Below, one piece after another: positions 31,630-39,789 of a DNA stretch of 64,000 nucleotides; the stretch's first letter is position 1; each line of letters begins with the position of its first letter. The stretch lies in contig JBNKIW010000004.1 in NCBI GenBank assembly GCA_050290865.1, forward strand, positions 1-64,000, read 5' to 3'. This stretch comes from JARRLC01 sp050290865 (GTDB taxonomy: Bacteria; Pseudomonadota; Alphaproteobacteria; Rhizobiales; Rhodomicrobiaceae). The position numbers and the translations under genes were made by a program. The notes under the pieces were generated by a model. That model was not told the origin of the DNA, ran no database searches, and was given only the letters and a program-made list of their open reading frames with translations.

Positions 31630-33798
31630 GTGAATAAAAATCTCGACGCTCAGGCTTTGATCGATTTCGCCATCGACGCAGCGCCAACCTGCCTGCGTCA
31701 TCGCATGTTCCTGCAGACCATCGACTGGACCAAGGTCCCGGCGGAGAAAGTGGCGGAGATGCTCGCGCGCCTCGACGATGAGAGCGTGGCGGTGCCGCCG
31801 TGGCTGTCGAGAGCGCTCGTGATCGCCGGGCACGCGCTGAGCGCGGACCGTGCCGCCAGCCTGGAGCCACCGCTGCGAGCGTTGAACGCCATCAACCGCG
31901 CCCGCGCCGATGCGACGGACTCGCCCGCCGCGGAGGCCGCAGCGAACGATCTCGCGCATTACACCGGCGCCGAGCCCGAAATCATCGCCGCCGCCGTGAA
32001 GACGCTCGGCAGCCTCGGACTGGGCGCAGCCGCGGAGACGCTTGCCCTCGCCCACTGGCCGCGTGCCGCGCGCGCTTTGCGCTTCGTGCAGAAGGACATG
32101 GCGGAACGCCTTGCCAGCCTGCCGCCGGTCAACCTCCGGCTCATGGGCTTCTCCACCACGCAGACGCTCAGCAGTGAACTCCGCCCGGCCTTTGCCGCGC
32201 TCGGCTGGCGCGCCGAGGTCAGCGAAGCCAATTTCGGCGAGGTCATCCCGGAACTGCTCCGGCCCGCCGCCGAGGCCGACGCCACACTCATCCTCCTCGA
32301 CGCCCACAGCTTCCACGACCGCAACTGGCGCCTGCCGTCCGATGCGGCGGACACGCTCCTGGACGAGCGCCTCGCGCAATTCGCCGGGGCCGTCGAGAGT
32401 TTCATCGCCGCCCGCTCCCGCCCGCTCCTCATCACCACGCTGCCCACGCCGCCCAGCGCCACTGCCGGGCTGATCGACAATCGCCACGCGGCAGGCGCAC
32501 GCCATGCCGCCGAGACCATCAACCGCCAGCTCATCGACCTCGCGCGGCGGCACAGCGAGATCCTCCTCATCGACACCGATCTGGCGCTGGCAAGCATCGC
32601 GCCCAACGAGCGCGGCGACCCCAAGCTGTGGTTCTACGGCCGCATCGCCTACACGCCCGACGCCATGCGCGCCATCGCCGCCGCCAGTGCCCGCGCCTGG
32701 CATCAGCTCAAGCGCGGTCCGGCGAAGGTGCTGGCGCTCGATTTCGACAACACGCTGTGGGGCGGCGTTTTCGGCGAGGACGGCGTCGCCAATCTTCATT
32801 GCGGAGACGACGCGCCGGGCAACGCTTTCAAGGCTTTCCAGCAGGAATGCCTGCGCCTCAAAAGCATGGGGATGCTGCTCGTCGCCCTCAGCAAGAACAA
32901 CGCGGACGCCATCAGCGCTTTCTCCGAACATCCGGGCATGGCGCTGAAGGCCGACGATTTCGTCGCCACCGCCATCAACTGGGAACCGAAGCCGGACAAC
33001 ATCCGCCGCCTCGCCGGGGAACTCAATCTCGGGCTCGACAGCTTCGTCTTTCTCGACGACAGCCCGCATGAGCGCGAGGCGATGCGCCGCCTTTGTCCCA
33101 TGGTGCTCACGCCCGAACTCCCCGACGATCCGGCGCGGCGGCCGTCCTGGCTGCGCGGTCTTGCCGCAACCTGGCCCGTGCGCCTCACCGCCGAAGACGA
33201 GCGCCGCTCCGATATGTACGCCGCCGACCGCAAGGCCAGGGTATTGCGCCAGCAATCGGCCAGTCTGGACGACTATCTCAAGGGCCTTGAGCAGCGCCTC
33301 ACCATCGCGCGCGCCAACCCGAAGACGCTCACCCGCATCGCGCAGATGCACGCCCGCACCAACCAGTTCAACCTCACCACCGCGCGGCTCGACGAGGCCG
33401 ATATAGGCGCCATGCTGGCCGATGAGGACAACCATGCCGTGCTCTACGGGCACCTGGCCGATAAATTCGGCGACCACGGCATCGTCATCGCCGCCACCGC
33501 GCGGATGAACGGCAAATCGGCGGAAATCGTGAGTTTTCTCATGAGTTGCCGGGTCATCGGGCGCGAGGTGGAACGGGCGTTTCTCGGTGAACTGCTCGGC
33601 CTCGTCTCGACGCGCGGCATCGAGCGCGTTGGCGCCGCCTACATCCCGACGCCGAAAAACGCCATGGTGCGCGATTTCTACCGCTCTCATGGCTTCGCCG
33701 AGCAGGGGGTGGACGGCGACCGCCATTTGTGGCATTGGACCGTGGGCAAGACGGAGCGCCCGCGCTCCGGCTTCGTTGAAGTTCTCTGGGAGGCGTAA
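31630..33798 (+). CDS. FkbH-like HAD/GNAT protein (glyceryl-ACP type)
   Basis: 722 residues from a GTG at 31630. The N-terminal about 350 residues are a helical region followed by an SGNH-like part ('LRLMGFSTTQTLSSELRPAFA.LGW', 'LLDAHSF'). A HAD phosphatase-like domain begins with 'LALDFDNTLWGGVFGEDG' (Asp371, D-x-D-x-T) and has 'ALSKNN' and 'FLDDSPHERE'. A GNAT-like C-terminus has 'TNQFNLTT' and 'SCRVIGREVERAF'. FkbH proteins dephosphorylate 1,3-bisphosphoglycerate and load the glyceryl unit on an ACP. The ACP gene follows with a one-base overlap (TAATG). Confidence 0.9.
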   Translation: MNKNLDAQALIDFAIDAAPTCLRHRMFLQTIDWTKVPAEKVAEMLARLDDESVAVPPWLSRALVIAGHALSADRAASLEPPLRALNAINRARADATDSPAAEAAANDLAHYTGAEPEIIAAAVKTLGSLGLGAAAETLALAHWPRAARALRFVQKDMAERLASLPPVNLRLMGFSTTQTLSSELRPAFAALGWRAEVSEANFGEVIPELLRPAAEADATLILLDAHSFHDRNWRLPSDAADTLLDERLAQFAGAVESFIAARSRPLLITTLPTPPSATAGLIDNRHAAGARHAAETINRQLIDLARRHSEILLIDTDLALASIAPNERGDPKLWFYGRIAYTPDAMRAIAAASARAWHQLKRGPAKVLALDFDNTLWGGVFGEDGVANLHCGDDAPGNAFKAFQQECLRLKSMGMLLVALSKNNADAISAFSEHPGMALKADDFVATAINWEPKPDNIRRLAGELNLGLDSFVFLDDSPHEREAMRRLCPMVLTPELPDDPARRPSWLRGLAATWPVRLTAEDERRSDMYAADRKARVLRQQSASLDDYLKGLEQRLTIARANPKTLTRIAQMHARTNQFNLTTARLDEADIGAMLADEDNHAVLYGHLADKFGDHGIVIAATARMNGKSAEIVSFLMSCRVIGREVERAFLGELLGLVSTRGIERVGAAYIPTPKNAMVRDFYRSHGFAEQGVDGDRHLWHWTVGKTERPRSGFVEVLWEA

Positions 33799-34070
33799 TG
33801 CAGGAAATCCAGTCGAACGGCGCGAGCGCGGACGCTGCGGGTATCGTGCATCCGGATCTTGCGGGCATTTTCGCCGACGTCTTCCAATATTCCGGCACCA
33901 TCACGCCGGAGACCTCGCCCGATGACATTCCACGCTGGGACTCGCTGCGCCACATCGCGCTGGTGACGGCGCTGGAGGACGCCTTCTCGATCTCGCTGTC
34001 CATGGACGAGATGATGGAGATCCACAGCGTGCGGGACATCCAGGCCGTGCTGGCCCGTCACGGCGTGTAG
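33798..34070 (+). CDS. Acyl carrier protein paired with FkbH
   Basis: 90 residues. A single phosphopantetheine-binding domain with the attachment Ser49 in 'IPRWDSLRHIALVTALEDAF', followed by a typical helix II and an 'MDEMMEIHSVRDIQAVL' end. Clearly distinct from AcpXL. Its start overlaps the fkbH stop (TAATG), so it is the obvious substrate carrier of the FkbH protein. No polyketide synthase or glycosyltransferase is within the window to use the product. Confidence 0.9.
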   Translation: MQEIQSNGASADAAGIVHPDLAGIFADVFQYSGTITPETSPDDIPRWDSLRHIALVTALEDAFSISLSMDEMMEIHSVRDIQAVLARHGV

Positions 34071-34290
34071 GCCATCGCCTCAACGCATTCGCGGCAAATC
34101 GCCATCCAGCATATCGAAGTGCCTGACGCGGGTGCGTGGCCGCCTGCGCCACTTCCGTACAGGTGCCGCGGCGGCGCTTATCGCCTGTTCACCAATCCTT
34201 GCTATACACCGTAACGTGGCATAATCGCGTTTTTTCCCGCGAGAGTTGCGCGTACGACTTCCTCGAAACCGGCACAGCGAGGACGCAGGG

Positions 34291-35247
34291 ATGACCGTCG
34301 CCGGAATGCTGCGCAAGACGCGCGCCATTCTCGTCTGGGTGGCGCTGAATTTCGCCGCCGCAGCAGCGCTTCTGTGCCTCGTCTTCGCAGGACGGGTGGG
34401 GCCGGAGTTGAACCCGGATGGCACGGACCGAACGGCTGCGCCCGGCTCCTCCGCCCCGGCGGAATACGTCCTCGCCGTTCACCCGGGACGGCCGCCCGGG
34501 CAGCTTCGCGCCGCCTACGGCCCCATTGTCTCCCATATCGCCGAGCGAATTCCCGGGAAGTCCTTTCGGCTGGCAGTGCCACCGAGCAGTGCGGCGTTCG
34601 AAAAGAGGCTCTCCGCGCACGCGTTTCACTTCGCTTTGCCCAATCCTTACCAGACGGTTGCCGCGCTCCGGCATGGCTACCGCGTCTTCGGCAGAGCGGC
34701 TGCCGCCAGCGAAGCGCAGGGCGTCATCCTGGTCCGCCGCGACGGCCGCATCCACGACGTCGGCGACCTCAAAGGCAAGAGAATGAGCTATCCGTCGCCG
34801 GACGCCGTCGCCGCCGCGATCATGCCACAGCATTTTCTCCACAGCCGCGGCCTGGATGTGAACCGGGATATCGAAAACGCATATGTCGGATCGGAGGAAT
34901 CCTCGATTCTGAACGTGTTTCACGGTCTGACCGCCGCTGGGGGCGCCAGCCCGGCCGCGTGGCAGACGTTCCAGGAACAGCACCCCGAAATGGCCGCCGA
35001 GCTGATGGCGAAGTGGACGACCGGCACCCTCGCCGGCGATGCTCTCGTCGCCCGCAACGACGTGCCCGCCGATATCGTGGCGAAGGTGGGCGCCGTGTTG
35101 TTCTCGCTCCAGGACAGCGAGGAAGGACGCAGGCTCCTGGGCGCGATCCCCCTGCCACGCTTCGAGCCGGCAACGGCGGAGACCTATGCTTCGGTCCAGG
35201 ACTACGTCCAGCGCTACGGCCCCGAAGTCAGACAACTGGGCCAGTAG
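34291..35247 (+). CDS. PhnD-like phosphate/phosphonate-type substrate-binding protein
   Basis: 318 residues. The N-terminus has a membrane helix or uncleaved signal (about 12-36, 'ILVWVALNFAAAAALLCLVFAG'). The rest is a periplasmic PhnD-type type-2 binding fold: 'YVLAVHPGRPPGQLRAAYGPIVSHIAERIP', 'FHFALPNPYQTVAALRHGYRVFGRA', 'GVILVRRDGRIHDVGDLKGKRMSYPSP' and 'GDALVARNDVP'. No ABC permease or ATPase gene is near. Its stop is one base before the start of the c-di-GMP protein gene, so it probably serves as an input sensor for that protein (inference). The ATG 34291 follows AGGACGCAGGG. A weak promoter-like TTGCTA/CATAAT pair lies near 34200. Confidence 0.85.
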   Translation: MTVAGMLRKTRAILVWVALNFAAAAALLCLVFAGRVGPELNPDGTDRTAAPGSSAPAEYVLAVHPGRPPGQLRAAYGPIVSHIAERIPGKSFRLAVPPSSAAFEKRLSAHAFHFALPNPYQTVAALRHGYRVFGRAAAASEAQGVILVRRDGRIHDVGDLKGKRMSYPSPDAVAAAIMPQHFLHSRGLDVNRDIENAYVGSEESSILNVFHGLTAAGGASPAAWQTFQEQHPEMAAELMAKWTTGTLAGDALVARNDVPADIVAKVGAVLFSLQDSEEGRRLLGAIPLPRFEPATAETYASVQDYVQRYGPEVRQLGQ

Positions 35248-35248
35248 A

Positions 35249-38200
35249 ATGACCGTGCCGACCCGTCTTCGCCGTATCTGGACCGGCTCGATCCGGCGGC
35301 GCCTAGTCCTGAGCGTCTGCGGGCTGGTGATCACCGTGATGGCGGCATTCGACTACGGTCTTATCGTGTCACAGCGGGAGTTTCTGGAGCGCCGGGGCGA
35401 AGAACGCAGCCTCGCGCTGGCCAAGACCGTTGCCGTGAACAGCGGCGCCTGGGTGGAGGCGAACGATCTTGCGGGCCTCGCCAAGGTCATCCGGTCGATA
35501 CGCAGCTACCCCGATCTGCGCTACGTGATCGTACTTGCAGCGGATGGCCGCATCCTCGCCCACAGCGATACCGGCCGCATCGGCCAGTATCCGGCCAACG
35601 GCGCCAACCGGGCCCTCGTGCGGGGCCCGCCCGAAGCGCGCATCGCTCTCAACACGCGGTCCCTGCTCGAAGCGGTGTCGCCCATCAAATCGGACAGCGG
35701 AACCATCGTCGGCTGGACCCGCGTGGGCCTGGGCCGCTCAGGGCTCGCTGCGGGACTGCGCGACATCCGGCGCGAAGGCTTCTACTTCGCGGGCGCGGCC
35801 CTCGTCCTCGGAGCGCTGATGGCGTCGCTCATCGGCAGCGGTCTGGCCCGTGACCTGAACAAACTGGTCACGGTCACACGCCGCGTTGCTGCGGGTGATA
35901 CCAGTGCCCGCTCCGGAATGAAGGGCGAAGACGAACTCGGGTCGCTCAGCCGGGCTTTCGATACCATGGCCGCGACGCTGGAGAAGGCAACCGCGAAGTT
36001 GCAGGACAGCGAGCGGGAATGGCGCCAGCTTCTCGCCCATCTGCCGGTGGCGATCACCATTCGCGCCACCGACGGGACATATCACTACGCCAACGACGCC
36101 GCCCGCAAGATCCTCGGCATCGGCCCGGAAGAGCTGTCCGCCGGCCGGGTTATGCATCCGAACTGGCGTCTCGTCCGCGAGGACGGCTCGTTCATGCCCC
36201 GCGACGAGATCCCGTCCATCCGCGCCACCGAAATGCGCCAGCCGGTGCGCGACCGCGTGCTCGGCATCGTGCGCTATGGAGAACACGAGCCGGTCTGGGT
36301 GCACACCGACGCCCTTCCCGAACTGGACGGGAACGGCATGGTGCGCCGGGTCATCGAGTCTTTCTCGGACATCTCCGAACGCAAGCGCGCCCAGGAGCTG
36401 CTGCACCAACGCGCCGAGGAATTCCGCGCGCTGGTCGAAAACGCGCCCGATCCGATCCTGCGCTATGACCGCGAATGCCGCCGCATCTATGCCAACCCGG
36501 CGGTGGAGCGCCTTTCCGGCAAGCCGCTGTCCCCCCTTCTCGGCCATGCATCCACAAATGGCGGCACGTTCCCGACGGGCAATGGCGACAAGCTGAAGGA
36601 CTGGGTGAAAGGGGTGCTGGAAACGGGCGAGCCCCGCGAGGGGCGCGTTGAATTCACCGGACCGGACGGCATCCGCCACTATTTCCACAACCGCTTCGTG
36701 CCTGAACGCGATCAGAGCGGCGAAGTGGTGAGCGTCCTGTCCATATCGACGGACATCACCTCGGTCGTCAAAGCCGAGCGACAACTCCGGACCCTGGTGG
36801 ATAACCTGCCCGACATGGTTTCCCGCTTCGACACCGAGGGCCGCCATCTCTATGTCAGTCCCATTGTTGAAAGGGTTTTCGGCCTTCCACGGGAGCGTTT
36901 TCTCGGCAGAACGATCCACGAAATCGCGTCACCGGAGAGCCGGGAGACCACCCAGGCGCTCCTGGACGGCATCGTGAAGGCAGCGGAGGACGGCAATCCC
37001 AACATCATGGAGGTGACCTGGCCGCTGCCCCATGGCGCGCGGGACTATGAAATTCGCTATATCCCGGAGAAGGACGAGACCGGCAAAGCGATCAGCGTCC
37101 TGGGCGTCGCCCGCGACGTCACCGCGCGCCGCCGCGTCGAGGAGGCGCTGCGCAAGACGACCGAGGAACTGGATCGCTTCTTCTCCATCGTGCTCGACCC
37201 GCTGTGCATCGCCACCACGGACGGCTATTTCCAGCGGCTCAACCCGGCCTGGGAACAGGTGCTCGGCCATTCGCGCACCGAACTCATGCAGGTCCCGTTC
37301 CTCAGATTTGTGCATCCCGAAGATCTCGCGGCCACCTCCGAGGCCATCGAGGCGCTGGGAAAACAGAAGGAGGTGGTCGGCCTCGTCAACCGCTATCGCT
37401 GCAAGGACGGGACCTACAAATGGATAGAGTGGAACATCACCCCGGCTGGCGAGCGCTTCTACGCCGCAGCGCGCGACATCACGGAGCGCATCCGCATGAC
37501 CGAAAGCCTGCGCCAGCTTTCCGCCGCCGTGGAACAGACGCCGGTGCCCGTCCTCATCACCGACGTGGAAGGAACGATCCAGTATGTGAACCCGGCGTTC
37601 AGCCTTGCCTCGCACTATTCGGCCGAGGAGGTCATCGGCAAGAAGCCGAGCATCCTCAAGGATGACGCCATGTCCGCGGCAGACTATGACGAGCTATGGA
37701 GCACGCTCAAGGCCGGCCATTCATGGCGCGGTATTTTCCATAATCTAACAAAGGACGGCGACCGTCACTGGGAAGAGGCGGTCATCACCCCGATCCGCGA
37801 TGAGAAAGGCAACATCACGCGGTTCGTCGGCATCCAGCAGGACATCACCGACCGCAAGAAGGAGGAGGAGCGCGCCGAGTTCCTCGCGCATCACGACGCC
37901 CTGACGGGGCTGCCGAACCGTATCCTCGGCAAGGACCGCATGGAGCGCGCCATCGCCCATGCCGACCGCCACGACTGCGAGGCGGCGCTGTTGTTCCTGG
38001 ACCTGGACGGCTTCAAACAGATCAACGACACGCTCGGCCACGCCATCGGCGACGAACTCCTCAACCGCGTGGCGGCGCGGCTGCAGCTTCGCATGCGGCG
38101 CAGCGACACGATCGTGCGGCATGGCGGCGACGAATTCCTGATCATTCTTTCCGAAATCGAAGATCCGGAGGCGATCAACACCGTCGCACTTGCCACGCTG

Positions 38201-39208
38201 GATCAGCTGACCACACCATTCGTCATCTCCGGGCACGAGCTGTCGATCACCGCGTCGCTCGGCGTGGCGGTCTATCCCGCCGACGGGCAGAACTGGAACG
38301 ACCTGTTCGAGAAGGCCGACGTGGCCATGTACTCGGCCAAGCAGGCGGGACGCAACACCTACCGGTTCTTCACGGAGGAGATGAACGCCGAAGCGGATAT
38401 GTCGATCCGCGTCCGCAGCAAGCTGCAGAACGCACTGGAGCGCGGTGAATTCGCGCTGCATTACCAGCCGCAGGTCGATCTGAAGACCGGCCGCGTCACC
38501 GGGGTGGAGGCGCTCCTGCGCTGGACGAACCCGGAGCTGGGCCAGGTTGCGCCCAGCCGTTTCATCCCCCTCGCCGAGGACGGCGGGCAGATCGTGCCGA
38601 TTTCCAGCTGGGTCCTCAAGGAAGCCTGCCGGCAGGCCAAAGCCTGGCAGGATGCGGGACTGCCCAGAATGGTGATGGCGGTCAATCTTTCCATGGTCCA
38701 GTTCCGGCGGGGCGACCTTGCCGATTCGGTCCGGGAAGCCCTCGAATCTTCCGGCCTCGATCCGGGCTGTCTGGAGCTGGAACTGACCGAATCAATCCTG
38801 ATCAAGGATACCGCCGCCGTTCTGAACACGGTGCGGCAGTTGAAGGACATCGGCGTCCGGCTGGCGATCGACGATTTCGGGACCGGCTATTCCAGCCTGT
38901 CCTATCTTAAGCGCCTCCATGCCGACCGGGTGAAGATCGGCCACTCTTTCGTCCACGGGATGGCGGCGGAAACCGATCGCGACGCAGTCGTGCATGCGCT
39001 CGTGCATGTGGCGCGCAGCCTCGGCCTGCCCATTGTCGCGGAAGGGGTGGAGGACGAGGCCGCGCTGGCGGCTCTGCAACGTCACGGCTGCGACGAGGTG
39101 CAGGGCTTCTTCTACAGCCGGCCGATGCCGCCGGAGGAAATGGCGGCTTTCGTCAATGCGCGATGCAAGGCGCAGGCCCCGGCGGAGGGCGGCGAGGACG
39201 CCGCGTGA
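35249..39208 (+). CDS. Membrane-bound PAS-GGDEF-EAL c-di-GMP signalling protein
   Basis: 1319 residues. Order: helix 1 (about 15-38), periplasmic sensor region, helix 2 (about 177-200), HAMP (about 200-250), five PAS-like units starting near 254, 388, 508, 637 and 750, GGDEF domain (about 875-1045) with an intact G-G-D-E-F near 958, and EAL domain (about 1060-1310) with E-A-L-L-R near 1086, 'ELTES', 'IDDFGTGYSS' and 'VAEGVED'. Both catalytic signatures are complete, so it could make and degrade c-di-GMP. It is coupled to the PhnD-like gene. Confidence 0.93.
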   Translation: MTVPTRLRRIWTGSIRRRLVLSVCGLVITVMAAFDYGLIVSQREFLERRGEERSLALAKTVAVNSGAWVEANDLAGLAKVIRSIRSYPDLRYVIVLAADGRILAHSDTGRIGQYPANGANRALVRGPPEARIALNTRSLLEAVSPIKSDSGTIVGWTRVGLGRSGLAAGLRDIRREGFYFAGAALVLGALMASLIGSGLARDLNKLVTVTRRVAAGDTSARSGMKGEDELGSLSRAFDTMAATLEKATAKLQDSEREWRQLLAHLPVAITIRATDGTYHYANDAARKILGIGPEELSAGRVMHPNWRLVREDGSFMPRDEIPSIRATEMRQPVRDRVLGIVRYGEHEPVWVHTDALPELDGNGMVRRVIESFSDISERKRAQELLHQRAEEFRALVENAPDPILRYDRECRRIYANPAVERLSGKPLSPLLGHASTNGGTFPTGNGDKLKDWVKGVLETGEPREGRVEFTGPDGIRHYFHNRFVPERDQSGEVVSVLSISTDITSVVKAERQLRTLVDNLPDMVSRFDTEGRHLYVSPIVERVFGLPRERFLGRTIHEIASPESRETTQALLDGIVKAAEDGNPNIMEVTWPLPHGARDYEIRYIPEKDETGKAISVLGVARDVTARRRVEEALRKTTEELDRFFSIVLDPLCIATTDGYFQRLNPAWEQVLGHSRTELMQVPFLRFVHPEDLAATSEAIEALGKQKEVVGLVNRYRCKDGTYKWIEWNITPAGERFYAAARDITERIRMTESLRQLSAAVEQTPVPVLITDVEGTIQYVNPAFSLASHYSAEEVIGKKPSILKDDAMSAADYDELWSTLKAGHSWRGIFHNLTKDGDRHWEEAVITPIRDEKGNITRFVGIQQDITDRKKEEERAEFLAHHDALTGLPNRILGKDRMERAIAHADRHDCEAALLFLDLDGFKQINDTLGHAIGDELLNRVAARLQLRMRRSDTIVRHGGDEFLIILSEIEDPEAINTVALATLDQLTTPFVISGHELSITASLGVAVYPADGQNWNDLFEKADVAMYSAKQAGRNTYRFFTEEMNAEADMSIRVRSKLQNALERGEFALHYQPQVDLKTGRVTGVEALLRWTNPELGQVAPSRFIPLAEDGGQIVPISSWVLKEACRQAKAWQDAGLPRMVMAVNLSMVQFRRGDLADSVREALESSGLDPGCLELELTESILIKDTAAVLNTVRQLKDIGVRLAIDDFGTGYSSLSYLKRLHADRVKIGHSFVHGMAAETDRDAVVHALVHVARSLGLPIVAEGVEDEAALAALQRHGCDEVQGFFYSRPMPPEEMAAFVNARCKAQAPAEGGEDAA

Positions 39209-39215
39209 CGTTCGC

Positions 39216-39677
39216 TCACGCTGCGGCCGCGAAGCGCTGCAGATGGGCCGCCACTTCCGGCGACAGCGGCTCGGATCGCCGCGTCGCCTCGCTCATCTGC
39301 ACGATCACCGTCTCCGCGGTGGCGACTAGCCGCCCGTCCTGAAAAAGCGCCTGCTCGAAGGTGACGGAAGAGCGCCCGATGGCCTTGACGCGGGTGCCGA
39401 TGTCCACGCGGCCCGGCCAGTGAATTTCACCGCGGAATGCCATCGACAGATTGACGATGACGAAGGCCGAGCCGGCTGGCAGCAGGAGACCGCCATCCGC
39501 GTCCAGCAGCACCTCCACCCGTCCGGTTTCCAGAAGCGTGGTGAACACCGCGTTGTTGATATGGCCCTGGCTGTCGGTATCGCCATAGCGCAGCTTGTCG
39601 TAGCTGTGGTGGGGGAAATCGGTCAGCGCCACGGGGGACGCGGCGCCATCGTTGTTCTTGCCGGGACTGCCGGTCAT
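39216..39677 (-). CDS. Acyl-CoA thioesterase, 4HBT/YbgC-like
   Basis: 153 residues, one hotdog domain. The catalytic Asp is in 'LRYGDTDSQGHINNAVF' (about residue 33), followed by 'FVIVNLSMAFRGEIHWPGRVDI' and 'FQDGRLVATAETVIVQM'. It hydrolyses acyl- or hydroxybenzoyl-CoA-type thioesters; the true substrate is unknown. It converges on the GGDEF/EAL gene with a 7-base gap. The RND pump gene lies upstream on the same strand, 112 bases away, and probably belongs to a different unit. Confidence 0.87.
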   Translation of the reverse strand: MTGSPGKNNDGAASPVALTDFPHHSYDKLRYGDTDSQGHINNAVFTTLLETGRVEVLLDADGGLLLPAGSAFVIVNLSMAFRGEIHWPGRVDIGTRVKAIGRSSVTFEQALFQDGRLVATAETVIVQMSEATRRSEPLSPEVAAHLQRFAAAA

Positions 39678-39789
39678 CGATCGATCCTCTGTTCGCGGCC
39701 GAGTCTTCGTCTTACCTGCCCGGCCTGAAAACGGATAGCATTATCAGTTTGGCATCATTCGCAATTTCCGGCCAGGAGACCGCAGGATC

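Noticed and set aside
31615..33735. 706-codon frame antisense to fkbH
   Set aside because: Same shadow pattern; fkbH motifs are strong.
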